From Eutrophocola sp964503965 (GTDB lineage Bacteria > Pseudomonadota > Gammaproteobacteria > Pseudomonadales > Pseudohongiellaceae): a stretch of DNA of 64,000 nucleotides. The notes under the pieces were generated by a model that saw nothing but the letters and a program-made list of their open reading frames with translations, had not been told where the DNA came from and did not search any database. The position numbers were made by a program, and so were the translations under genes. Shown piece by piece: positions 27,926-36,122 of this stretch (the stretch's first letter is position 1; every line of letters starts with the position of its first letter). Where the stretch lies: NCBI GenBank assembly GCA_964503965.1, contig CAZDCK010000003.1, positions 62,001 to 126,000 on the forward strand. Reading direction: 5' to 3'.

Positions 27926-28735
27926 TTAGTGACAGGTGTCAGGGATAAATCGGTCAGTCTTGCCCGTCAGGTAATAGGCCAGCAGACCCACCCACTCGCG
28001 ACTATGATCATTTAATGCGAAAAGGTTTTCACCCGGGTCGAACTCAATACGTAGTTGTCTTCCCGGTGTGGACTCGTGATCCACCGGCCAGGGAATCACC
28101 GGCCATCCCTGCTTACAGAATAGCCCTACAGATCGGGGCATATGTTCTGCAGAGGTAACCAGTATCCAGGTTTCTCCTGCCTGCGGATTCACCAGGGTCT
28201 TGCTGTTGATGACATTCTCCTCGGTATTTCGGGAATCCCGTTCAACGATCAAGCGGTCTTCATCCAAACCGAGCAGCTCAAACAAATGCAGGGCGATATC
28301 CGCTTCTTTGTACTCCTGGTCCCGGATCCGGCCATTGCCACCGGTAAACACCAGGGTAGCCTGGGGATATTGCCGGGACAGCTCCAGGAAACCCAGGTAA
28401 CGTTCGGCAGCAGAACCGAGCTCCGGCTGATCCCACAGGAAAGAAGGTACCGCATCTACAGCGCCTCCCAGCATGATGATGCCGTCAACACTTTCCGGGA
28501 GAGGGGGGTTGGCAGGAAAGCGCGTCTCCAGGGGAGTGGCTATCCACTTGCCCACGGGAAATATGGCAATCAGCACAAAGATAACAGCAACAGGATAGAG
28601 GATACTCCTGGCAAGGAGTTCCTTTTTTAGGGCAAGCAGAATCACGCCCGCAATAAAGAGGATGAATAACAGGGATGCCGGTGAGAGCAGGGCCCAGATG
28701 ATTTTGGACAGATAAAAAAACAGGGTCGCCATCAT
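27926..28735 (-). CDS. YdcF/ElyC family membrane protein (DUF218)
   Basis: 269 residues. Two N-terminal membrane helices (about 1-35 and 42-65) precede a DUF218 domain with IIMLGGAVD, VFTGGNGR, ERDSRNTEENV and WILVTSAEHMPRS. Relatives such as ElyC and SanA act in envelope integrity at the inner membrane; the biochemical activity is unsettled. It starts 13 bp upstream of the thioesterase gene on the same strand and directly after a terminator hairpin. Confidence 0.85.
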   Translation of the reverse strand: MMATLFFYLSKIIWALLSPASLLFILFIAGVILLALKKELLARSILYPVAVIFVLIAIFPVGKWIATPLETRFPANPPLPESVDGIIMLGGAVDAVPSFLWDQPELGSAAERYLGFLELSRQYPQATLVFTGGNGRIRDQEYKEADIALHLFELLGLDEDRLIVERDSRNTEENVINSKTLVNPQAGETWILVTSAEHMPRSVGLFCKQGWPVIPWPVDHESTPGRQLRIEFDPGENLFALNDHSREWVGLLAYYLTGKTDRFIPDTCH

Positions 28736-28736
28736 G

Positions 28737-28773
28737 GAAAACCCCGGCTGTGTCTATGGCAACAACCGGGGTT
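28737..28773 (-). terminator. Terminator of the LigA-like gene
   Basis: On the minus strand, AACCCCGG and CCGGGGTT form a perfect 8-bp stem around an 18-base loop and run into TTTTCC. It lies 46 bp after the stop codon of the LigA-like gene and just before the ydcF start. Confidence 0.75.
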
Positions 28774-28819
28774 GGGTGATTATCTGGCAAGCAGGGAATT
28801 AACTCAAATGGCAGTGCAA

Positions 28820-29185
28820 TCAGTACTTGAACAGGTGCTCGATTTCATCGATGGATTTGTCGGCCTGTTCAGCACACAACTCCAGCATGTCCATGCTGTA
28901 GGTACTGGCCAGGCGTTCGAGGTTAACCAGGGTGCCGCCGAGCTGGATTAGCCGGGGAAAGTCGAGATCTGTGATCGCATGGGTCTGTTCAAGGTCCAGG
29001 AAAAACTCGCGGCAATAGCCTTCCGGGAAGGCTCGAAAACGTTTTCTGTTTTCCTCGGACATGAGGGATTCACAGAAGCGATTGAGATTGGCTTTCTGTT
29101 TCAGGGAATTGCCAAAACATTCCTCCATACAGGTCTGTTGTATGGAATAACGTTTTGCTTTGGTGATGGAGATAACTTTAGCCAT
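28820..29185 (-). CDS. LigA-subunit-like small protein (orphan)
   Basis: 121 residues. The region from NRFCESLMSEENRKRF through PRLIQLGGTLVNLERLA resembles the small alpha (LigA) subunit of protocatechuate 4,5-dioxygenase, which is all-helical and covers the active site of the catalytic beta subunit. No LigB-like gene is present, so the protein probably acts alone or with an unlinked partner. It is monocistronic: a terminator follows and an FNR/ANR-type box lies about 60 bp before the start codon. Family match moderately sure; function unknown. Confidence 0.6.
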   Translation of the reverse strand: MAKVISITKAKRYSIQQTCMEECFGNSLKQKANLNRFCESLMSEENRKRFRAFPEGYCREFFLDLEQTHAITDLDFPRLIQLGGTLVNLERLASTYSMDMLELCAEQADKSIDEIEHLFKY

Positions 29186-29238
29186 GGGGCTATTGTTATG
29201 AAATGAGAAAAAACGGGCAATCCCATTTATGCTGATCT

Positions 29239-29252
29239 TTGATTCAGGTCAA
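29239..29252 (-). promoter_or_regulatory. Candidate FNR/ANR box upstream of the LigA-like gene
   Basis: TTGATTCAGGTCAA differs from TTGAT-N4-ATCAA at one position. It is centred about 60 bp upstream of the LigA-like start codon, between that gene and fnr itself, which fits a class II activated promoter if the leader is short. The same one-base variant occurs upstream of the carotenoid oxygenase gene. Confidence 0.55.
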
Positions 29253-29319
29253 CGGGTAATTGCATTGAGGCAGGAAAAAAGCCTCTGGCAGGCGAGTTTA
29301 CTGAAGAAGCAGCCGTGAT

Positions 29320-30060
29320 TTACTTGGTGCCGTGACAGATGCTACCGAGTTTTTCGTGGTCCAGGATGGTGATCTCCCGGCCTTCCACGCTGATGACGCC
29401 TTCTTTTTGCATTCGGCTGAATGTCCTGCTCACGGTCTCAATGGTCAGCCCTAGGAAATTACCAATGTCCATACGGGACATGGGAAGACGTAGGGAATTC
29501 GGAGACAGGTTTCGACGCCCATAACGCTTGGAAAGGCTCTGCAGCAGGGTGGCTACACGGCCTTCGGCATTTTTCTTGCTCAGGGTCATCATCATCTGGT
29601 GATCGTTTTCAATCTGCTGGCTCATGAGCTGGAAAAAGTGCCGCTGCAGCTTGGGTAACTGAAGGGAAAGCTCCTCCAGTCGCTCGAAGGGAATTTCACA
29701 GACCGTGGAGGTTTCCATGGAGACCATGTTGCAGCCATGCCTGCTTGAGCCAATGCCATCGAAACCAAGGATTTCACCGGGGAGGTAAAATCCGGTCACC
29801 TGTTCCACGCCATCATCATCCAGCAAGTAGGTTTTAATGGAGCCGGAACGTACAGCAAAAATGGAGGTGAATGGGTCACCTGTTCTGTAAAGATGTTCAC
29901 CAGCCTGGATGGGGCGGCTGCGACGGATGATGTCATTGACCCGGTCGATGTCATTGATATCCATCGCAATGGGCAGGCAAAGACTTTTCAGGTTACAGTC
30001 CGAACAGGATGACTGGATAAATCCATGAGTACAGGCAATGTTGTAAGGATCTGCTGACAT
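29320..30060 (-). CDS. fnr: FNR/ANR-type oxygen-sensing transcription regulator
   Basis: 246 residues, Crp/Fnr family. Iron-sulfur ligand cysteines fit Cys19, Cys22 and Cys28 near the N-terminus plus Cys121, matching the E. coli FNR pattern. Then come a cyclic-nucleotide-like beta roll, a dimer helix and the helix-turn-helix MSRMDIGNFLGLTIETVSRT. It loses its 4Fe-4S cluster and DNA binding in oxygen, and controls anaerobic genes through TTGAT-N4-ATCAA sites. Placement beside hemW fits the usual Pseudomonas-like association of anr with a hemN-type gene. Confidence 0.95.
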   Translation of the reverse strand: MSADPYNIACTHGFIQSSCSDCNLKSLCLPIAMDINDIDRVNDIIRRSRPIQAGEHLYRTGDPFTSIFAVRSGSIKTYLLDDDGVEQVTGFYLPGEILGFDGIGSSRHGCNMVSMETSTVCEIPFERLEELSLQLPKLQRHFFQLMSQQIENDHQMMMTLSKKNAEGRVATLLQSLSKRYGRRNLSPNSLRLPMSRMDIGNFLGLTIETVSRTFSRMQKEGVISVEGREITILDHEKLGSICHGTK

Positions 30061-30196
30061 TTAACTTCCCCAATTCAGTGTGCGCTATTGTACTTGATCT
30101 GCATGGTCTGGAGGGAGTGCTCTAACCTATTGTTAATAAAGATATTTCCTTGGGTGATGTGGTAATGAGGGAGAAATATATCCCCTTTCATGCTGA

Positions 30197-31345
30197 TCAG
30201 GGCGAGAGGAATTCATCGAGAAGGCTATTGAGGTGGCGATAGCCCAGTTCCGTGGCGGCGAGCCTGTCCTGCTGCAACAGACCTTTACGCCGGAGCCGGG
30301 CCAGTGGCTCGGCCAGGTTGTTGAGCGGGATGCCGGTACGCTGTGCGAAAAGGGCTTCATCGCTGCCAGCTTTCAGGCGCAAGGCGTTCATCATGAATTC
30401 AAGAGGAAGGTCTTCCGAAGAGACCCTTGAAATGTCCGCAGAGAAGTCTGCTCCGCAGGCATCAAGGTAATGGGTTGGCTGGCGTCGTTTACGTGTCCGG
30501 ATGATTTGGTTTTCTGCTGGCAGGGTGATTTTGCCATGGGCACCGGCGCCGATGCCCAGGTAATCACCGAATTGCCAGTAGTTCAGATTATGTTTTGATG
30601 CTTGACCGGCAAGACTGAATGCAGAGATTTCATAACGTTCAATGCCATTTTCCGCCAGTAGAGCAATGCCTTCTGCCTGGATGTCGGCCAATGTGTCATC
30701 TTCCGGCAGGACAGGAGGTTTGCTGTAGAACACGGTATTAGGCTCGATGGTGAGCTGATACCAGGACAGATGCGTGGGGGAACAGGACAGTGCGATGTCC
30801 AGATCTGACATGGCCTCACTGGCAGATTGTCCGGGCAGGCCGAACATCAGGTCGAAGTTGAAATTATCAAAGCCGGCATTCATCGCCTGTCCGGCGGCTT
30901 GCCTGGCCTCATCGGCATCATGAACACGTCCCAGCATTTGCAGGTATCCACCGTCAAAACTCTGGATACCGATGGAGAGCCGATTGATCCCTGCCAGGCG
31001 AAATCCACGAAACTTTTCTATCTCGAACGTGCCGGGGTTGGCTTCCAGGGTGATCTCTATATCGTCTTCGAAAGGAATTCTGGACTGTATTCCCTCGATC
31101 AATGCTGTAAACGCATCCGGAGAAAAAAGGCTGGGGGTTCCACCGCCAATGAATATGGACTCAAGACTTCTTCCCTGAACATAGCCGAGATCATGCGACA
31201 GATCAGCAAGCAGGTTGTTGATATATTCAGATTCAGGTAATTCCCCTGATACCGCATGGGAATTGAAATCACAGTAGGGACATTTTTTCAGGCACCAGGG
31301 AACGTGAACATATAGCGACAGAGGGGGCAGGCCAGGCTGGCTCAT
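30197..31345 (-). CDS. hemW: HemW radical SAM heme chaperone
   Basis: 382 residues. The radical SAM cluster motif is Cys18-X3-Cys22-X2-Cys25 in the VHVPWCLKKCPYC segment, followed by FIGGGTPSLF. The short N-terminus before the motif and the overall length fit HemW, a heme-handling chaperone, instead of HemN coproporphyrinogen dehydrogenase. It is translationally coupled to rdgB by a 4-bp ATGA overlap. Confidence 0.92.
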   Translation of the reverse strand: MSQPGLPPLSLYVHVPWCLKKCPYCDFNSHAVSGELPESEYINNLLADLSHDLGYVQGRSLESIFIGGGTPSLFSPDAFTALIEGIQSRIPFEDDIEITLEANPGTFEIEKFRGFRLAGINRLSIGIQSFDGGYLQMLGRVHDADEARQAAGQAMNAGFDNFNFDLMFGLPGQSASEAMSDLDIALSCSPTHLSWYQLTIEPNTVFYSKPPVLPEDDTLADIQAEGIALLAENGIERYEISAFSLAGQASKHNLNYWQFGDYLGIGAGAHGKITLPAENQIIRTRKRRQPTHYLDACGADFSADISRVSSEDLPLEFMMNALRLKAGSDEALFAQRTGIPLNNLAEPLARLRRKGLLQQDRLAATELGYRHLNSLLDEFLSP

Positions 31346-31962
31346 GCAGGAAAGTTATCTGCCAGGTTTTTCAGTGCCTGGCCGCGATGACTAAGAGCAT
31401 TCTTGACTGCAGGGTCGAGTTCTGCGGAAGCACAGTTGTGAGTTGGAACATAAAACAGGGGATCATAACCAAATCCGTTTTCGCCATGTTCCTCGAACAG
31501 TATGCGGCCCTCCCAGCTGCCCTGACAAATCACAGGCATCGGATCGGTTGCATAACGCACCAGGGCAAGACAGCATTGGAAACGGGCTGTACGTCCGTAT
31601 TCCGGGATCTGCTTCAGGTTATCCAGTAGCAGGGCATTATTGGCTGCATCGTTACCTTCCCTGTCAAGGTTGGTACCTGCATAGCGTGCTGAATAGATGC
31701 CGGGGTCGCCGTTCAGGGCATCCACAACCAGTCCTGAATCGTCAGCCAGTGCTGGCAGGCCAGACAGTTTACTGGCATGGCGAGCCTTGATGATGGCGTT
31801 TTCCACGAAGCTGAGTCCGTCCTCTATGGCATCAGGAATATTGAACTCTGACTGGGGAACCAACGTCACATTTTTTTCAGACAGAATAGCCTGCAGTTCA
31901 TCCAGTTTCTTGATATTACTGCTGGCCAGAACGATTTTGCTGAAATTGAAATGGGCGGGCAT
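31342..31962 (-). CDS. rdgB: XTP/dITP diphosphatase
   Basis: 206 residues, Ham1/RdgB family. It hydrolyses non-canonical purine triphosphates to protect the nucleotide pool. Motifs are VLASSNIKKLDEL at the N-terminus, LADDSGLVVDAL, and FGYDPLF near the C-terminus. The ATG at 31962 follows AAGG with 8-base spacing; an in-frame TTG lies 6 bp upstream. It is separated from the metX operon by repeat element C. Confidence 0.94.
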   Translation of the reverse strand: MPAHFNFSKIVLASSNIKKLDELQAILSEKNVTLVPQSEFNIPDAIEDGLSFVENAIIKARHASKLSGLPALADDSGLVVDALNGDPGIYSARYAGTNLDREGNDAANNALLLDNLKQIPEYGRTARFQCCLALVRYATDPMPVICQGSWEGRILFEEHGENGFGYDPLFYVPTHNCASAELDPAVKNALSHRGQALKNLADNFPA

Positions 31963-32010
31963 GGACAAAGCCTTGGGTTAAAGGGTACAGATTACGGGAG
32001 TGATTATTAA

Positions 32011-32249
32011 AAGCATAAAGGGATAACGGGAAGAAGGGCAAGCAGTCAGGAAGAATAAATTGATGCAGGAAACGGGAGGCAGGATTCAGGAAACAAGATG
32101 CAGGATGCAGGATACAAGGTGTAAGAGGAGCCAGCCTGATTGATCGAAGCGTCAGATTTATCGAACTTTAAAAGTTGATGGTAAGCCTGAAAAAATACCC
32201 TTGTGGTAAATACCAGGCGAACCATCCTGCTTTGTATCCCTTTATCCTT
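32011..32249. repeat. Intergenic repeat element, copy C
   Basis: Best preserved copy. The left end AAGCATAAAGGGATA (32011-32025) and right end TATCCCTTTATCCTT (32235-32249) form a 15-bp terminal inverted repeat with one mismatch. Eight consecutive in-phase 7-mers of type RCARGAT lie at 32065-32120. CTGATTGATCGAAGCGTCAG at 32136 and GGTAAGCCTGAA match copy B. It lies inside an otherwise conserved gene string, between DUF4426 and rdgB. Confidence 0.7.
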
Positions 32250-32689
32250 CAGTTATTATACATCTGCGTTTCCCAGCGTATTTCCCTCACGGGCCCTGAA
32301 AACTCCGGCTGCACCTCAACACTAAACCTGACATTTTCAGCATTCGAGTATTCAAACTCACCAATGTAATAGAGTGCATTTTCCTCTCGGATTTCCCTGA
32401 ACTCGATGTCGCTCGTCTGTCCCAGCAGATTACGCTTACCACCATCGACCCTGGCCCTCACGGCGGTCATTTTTTCGTCATCGGATTTTTTCATGACGCT
32501 GATGTTGAGAAAGGCACGACGGTCACTTCGAACGATGCCATATTGTTCGGCAATATCCGCATTGAGAAAAGTGGAATTCACGGCCTGGTAGTAAACGGTG
32601 TAATCCCCAAAAGTTTCCATTGCTGCCTGTGAACAAAACGTCCATGCAGTCAGAAACAGGCAAAATAAAAAACTGGTTAACGTTTTCAT
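32249..32689 (-). CDS. DUF4426 exported protein
   Basis: 146 residues with a signal peptide (hydrophobic residues 5-20, cleavage near SQAA). The mature part is a beta-rich domain of unknown function, found beside metW and metX in many gammaproteobacteria. It lies 9 bp downstream of metW and is probably co-transcribed with it. Its stop codon touches the right end of repeat element C. Confidence 0.85.
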   Translation of the reverse strand: MKTLTSFLFCLFLTAWTFCSQAAMETFGDYTVYYQAVNSTFLNADIAEQYGIVRSDRRAFLNISVMKKSDDEKMTAVRARVDGGKRNLLGQTSDIEFREIREENALYYIGEFEYSNAENVRFSVEVQPEFSGPVREIRWETQMYNN

Positions 32690-32698
32690 GGGATGTAA

Positions 32699-33289
32699 TC
32701 AGCGAGTGAAATGATAGATAGCATTCATGCCAAACAGGTTCGGGTGTAGTTTCATCAGGAAACTGCTGCGATTTTTGAAATCCACTACTGTTCTGTGCAG
32801 TATCCTGATATCACGATCCCTGCACAGGGTATCAAAATCCCGGATAGTACAATGATGGATGTTGGGTGTGTCATACCACTCGTAGGGCAGGGCACTGGAC
32901 TGTGGCATGTATCCACCTGTTAGTAGTTTCAGGCGATGGCGCCAGTAGGCAAAGTTCGGGAAAGTAATGATGCAGTTTCCCCCTATACGCAACATCTCCT
33001 CCACCAGGATGTCCGGACGTTCCACGGTTTGCAGTGTCTGGGCAAGCAATACGGTGTCAAAACTGCCGGACTCAAAATTCGACAGCCCCTTGTTAAGGTC
33101 CTGCTCAATGACATTCACGCCAGCCTGCAGGCACAGATCTATATTGTCTTCATCGATTTCCAGGCCGCAGTCACTGATATTTTTTTTCTGCTTCAGGTAG
33201 GCAAGAAATTCTCCAGTACCACAACCCAGGTCGAGTACGCGTGAACCCGGCTGGATCCACTTCTGGATCATCTTAAGATCAGCTCTCAT
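32699..33289 (-). CDS. metW: MetW, methionine biosynthesis partner of MetX
   Basis: 196 residues with a SAM-methyltransferase-like fold: motif I is RVLDLGCGTGEFL and later LAQTLQTVERP and FPNFAYWRHRL. MetW works with MetX in homoserine acylation. The start at 33289 overlaps the metX stop region by 11 bp (translational coupling) and follows the GGGGGGAAA stretch inside metX. An in-frame start at 33331 would extend further into metX and is less likely. Confidence 0.92.
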   Translation of the reverse strand: MRADLKMIQKWIQPGSRVLDLGCGTGEFLAYLKQKKNISDCGLEIDEDNIDLCLQAGVNVIEQDLNKGLSNFESGSFDTVLLAQTLQTVERPDILVEEMLRIGGNCIITFPNFAYWRHRLKLLTGGYMPQSSALPYEWYDTPNIHHCTIRDFDTLCRDRDIRILHRTVVDFKNRSSFLMKLHPNLFGMNAIYHFTR

Positions 33290-34496
33290 CAGCGTTTCCC
33301 CCCGGCATGGCTTCTTGTTCTGCAATGTCATTGGCGACTTTGCCCAGGTAGGATTTCAGTGCCTTGATATAACGGGGGATGGGCAGTAAAAATGCATCAT
33401 GCCCCTGGTCGGCTTCCACTTCCAGGTAACTGACTGGTTTGCGGGCCTTGAGCAGGACGTCAACAATTTCCCGGGAACGTTCCGGTGGAAAACGCCAGTC
33501 ACTGGAAAAGGAGATCACCAGGAACTTGCATTGGCTGTCAGCAAAGGCTTTGCTCAGATCAAAGTCGTAATCTATGGCAGGATCGAAGTAATCCAGGGTC
33601 TTGGTGATAAGCAGGTATGTGTTGGCATCGAACTGGCTGGAGAATGTTTCACCCTTGTATTTCAGGTAGCTTTCCACCTGGAAATCGACGTCATAGCTGA
33701 AATTGAGTTTGCCTGAACGCAGGTCCCTGCCAAAATTTCCTTCAATGGCATCCTTGCCGAACTTGTCACGCATGGCGTTATCGGACAGGTAGGTAACATG
33801 CCCCACCATCCTGGCCAGCATCAATCCTTTCTTTGGATAGGTGTTGTAATCGTAATAGCGCCCGGCATGAAAATCCGGATCGCTGGTAATCGACTGCCGT
33901 GCAATTTCGTTGAAAGCAATGTTCTGGGCAGACAGTTTTGGAGCAGCCGCAATGACGATGGCATGGTCAAGCCGATCCGGATAGGAAATGGCCCAGCGCA
34001 TGACCTGCATACCGCCGAGACTTCCGCCGATGACTGCAGCCCATTTGTCGATGCCCAGGTGATCAGCAAGACGTGCCTGACTTTTTACCCAGTCTCTGAC
34101 AGTTATGATTGGGAAATCAGGTCCAAAGGGTTTGCCGGTTTTCGGGTCGATGGAAGAGGGACCGGTACTGCCGGCACAGCCACCCAGGTTGTTCAGGCAG
34201 ACAATATAAAAAGTGTTGGTATCAAATGCCTTGCCGGGGCCGATGCAGCATTCCCACCAGCCGGGTTTTTCCTTTTCATCTTCCGGGTTGTGGTAACCGG
34301 CCGCGTGGTGATCACCACTCAGGGCATGGCAGATGAGGATGGCATTGGACTTGGCGGCATTGAGCTTGCCATAGGTTTCCACCATCAGGTCATACTGTTC
34401 AATCACCTGCCCGCTGCGTAGCTCCAGCGGCTCATTAAAGTGGATAAGCTCTGGTGCAACGAGTCCGACAGAATCAGATGGAATGGTTTTCGCCAT
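33279..34496 (-). CDS. metX: Homoserine O-acyltransferase
   Basis: 405 residues, alpha/beta hydrolase fold. The nucleophile elbow is GGSLGGMQVM, and the catalytic His lies in EADQGHDAFLL. It acylates homoserine at the entry to methionine synthesis. The acyl donor (acetyl- or succinyl-CoA) cannot be fixed by inspection; MetX enzymes linked to metW in gammaproteobacteria include succinyl-CoA users. The gene is embedded in a proC-yggT-metX-metW-DUF4426 string. Confidence 0.93.
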   Translation of the reverse strand: MAKTIPSDSVGLVAPELIHFNEPLELRSGQVIEQYDLMVETYGKLNAAKSNAILICHALSGDHHAAGYHNPEDEKEKPGWWECCIGPGKAFDTNTFYIVCLNNLGGCAGSTGPSSIDPKTGKPFGPDFPIITVRDWVKSQARLADHLGIDKWAAVIGGSLGGMQVMRWAISYPDRLDHAIVIAAAPKLSAQNIAFNEIARQSITSDPDFHAGRYYDYNTYPKKGLMLARMVGHVTYLSDNAMRDKFGKDAIEGNFGRDLRSGKLNFSYDVDFQVESYLKYKGETFSSQFDANTYLLITKTLDYFDPAIDYDFDLSKAFADSQCKFLVISFSSDWRFPPERSREIVDVLLKARKPVSYLEVEADQGHDAFLLPIPRYIKALKSYLGKVANDIAEQEAMPGGNADES

Positions 34497-34520
34497 AAAT
34501 CAGCCCGTGAGCTGCTGCCC

Positions 34521-35123
34521 TTAAATTCCGATTACGAACATAGCGGCCTGACCTCCCAGTCCGAGGCCCTGTCGTAATGTGCCTACCAGCATGATTTCGA
34601 GCACCTGGATGCCCAGAAAAATAAAAATCGGGGAGAGGTCGAGTCCACCAATCGGGGGAATCACTTTGCGGAATAAGGATTGAACCGGTTCGAGTAGCTG
34701 GTGGATCAGAATCAGGGCCGGGTTGCCGCTGTAAGGTGCAATCCAGCTGGCGATGACGGTAACCAGCAGGCCCCAGAAATAGATGTTCAGGATGTAGGAA
34801 ACCATGCCAAGGAATGCCCAGCTGATCAGCGTGCCTATACCTGGCAGAATATAACCAGAAGCATAGATCATCAGGGCCGAAGCCAGTGTGCCCATGACGA
34901 GAGCCACTAAAATCGTGGCAATATCAAAGTTCCGCCATGAGGGAATGACTTTGCGAAGGGGATTTAGTACCGGGGCGGTAATCTTGATTAGGGACTGTGA
35001 AACCGGGTTATAAAAGTCGGCACGGGTCGCCTGCAGCAAAAATCGCAGCAACAGGGCAAGCATCAATACGTGCCCCAGTGTGTTAACAATCAACACGATT
35101 ACCTGTCCAAATGAGTCAGTCAT
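34521..35123 (-). CDS. yggT: YggT family membrane protein
   Basis: 200 residues with two copies of the YggT repeat, each with paired membrane helices and an amphipathic stretch (NPVSQSLIKITAPVLNPLRK and, in the second half, LEPVQSLFRKVIPP). Proposed roles in osmotic stress or cell envelope organisation are not settled. It lies 29 bp after proC and 24 bp before metX, consistent with one operon. Confidence 0.9.
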   Translation of the reverse strand: MTDSFGQVIVLIVNTLGHVLMLALLLRFLLQATRADFYNPVSQSLIKITAPVLNPLRKVIPSWRNFDIATILVALVMGTLASALMIYASGYILPGIGTLISWAFLGMVSYILNIYFWGLLVTVIASWIAPYSGNPALILIHQLLEPVQSLFRKVIPPIGGLDLSPIFIFLGIQVLEIMLVGTLRQGLGLGGQAAMFVIGI

Positions 35124-35152
35124 TCACCTTTCCTGAATTCTGCGGATGAATC

Positions 35153-35989
35153 TTAGTCGTTTTTATTGTTTGCCGGCGCTGCCAGTTCTCTTGAGCGATC
35201 GGCGGCCTTTTCCAATGCGCGGGCAACCATAGCATTGAAATCCTCGAATGCAAACTGGTTCAATGCGGCTTCCGTGGTGCCTCCGGGAGAGGTAACTCGA
35301 CGGCGCAGTTCAGCAACATCCACATCACTGTGTATAGCTAGCTGGGCAGCCCCAAGGGCAGTTTGCTTGCACAGTATTTCGGCGGCTTCCTTTTCCAGCC
35401 CAAGTTGAACTGCCGCTTCCTGCATGGCTTCCATAAGCAGAAAGAAATACGCAGGACCAGATCCTGACAGGGCTGTAACGGCATCCATGTCGGTCTCGTC
35501 ATCTACCCAGCAAACGATACCTACTGCACACAGTACAGACTCGGCGACGTTTTGCTGTTGTGTGCTCACATGGTTATTGCTGAACAGGGCGCTGGCGCCT
35601 TCACCGACAAGGGCCGGGGTGTTGGGCATGCAGCGGACGATGGCCTGGGCCGGGTGTGTCCAGTCCTGCAGGTTTGTCATGGAGATGCCAGCGGCAATGG
35701 AAACAAGCAGACAATCGTACTCAAGCAGGGAATCCCTGAGCGGCGCAAGTACATCAGCCATTACCTGTGGCTTAACAGCCAGGATAACTATGGAGCATGC
35801 GGCAATGACTTCATGGTTCTCAGTAGTGGTTTTGATACCATCACCGGCAAGACTCTCAAGACGTGATGCATCTGTATCTGACGCCCAGAGATTTTCTCCC
35901 TGCCAGCCTTTTGCGCGCAGTCCATTGATGAGTGCAGCGGCCATGTTGCCGGCACCGATGAAACCGATTGTTGGTTGAATGTCAGACAT
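35153..35989 (-). CDS. proC: Pyrroline-5-carboxylate reductase
   Basis: 278 residues. The N-terminal Rossmann motif is IGFIGAGNMA, and the C-terminal signature runs through VTSPGGTTEAAL. It catalyses the last step of proline synthesis with NAD(P)H. The start at 35989 places the Rossmann motif at the usual distance; an ATG at 36028 would add 13 residues. It sits downstream of yggS, as in many gammaproteobacteria. Confidence 0.95.
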   Translation of the reverse strand: MSDIQPTIGFIGAGNMAAALINGLRAKGWQGENLWASDTDASRLESLAGDGIKTTTENHEVIAACSIVILAVKPQVMADVLAPLRDSLLEYDCLLVSIAAGISMTNLQDWTHPAQAIVRCMPNTPALVGEGASALFSNNHVSTQQQNVAESVLCAVGIVCWVDDETDMDAVTALSGSGPAYFFLLMEAMQEAAVQLGLEKEAAEILCKQTALGAAQLAIHSDVDVAELRRRVTSPGGTTEAALNQFAFEDFNAMVARALEKAADRSRELAAPANNKND

Positions 35990-36122
35990 TCCGCCATTGT
36001 ACAGTATAGGACGCATCAGCACATTCAATCCGGTGGCCCGAAAGCTGGATGTTCAGACAGGACCGGTTGCAGGATACAGGGGAGAACCAGTTTGTCTGTT
36101 CCTGATAAGCGCAGACCGCCGC

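Noticed and set aside
30061..30196. Autoregulatory FNR box upstream of fnr
   Set aside because: The best candidate, TTGATCTGCATGGT, matches only one half-site.
36069..36082. GCAGGATACAGGGG near proC, resembling two heptamers of the repeat family
   Set aside because: Only two units and no flanking blocks or inverted ends; could be chance, so not called as a fourth copy.
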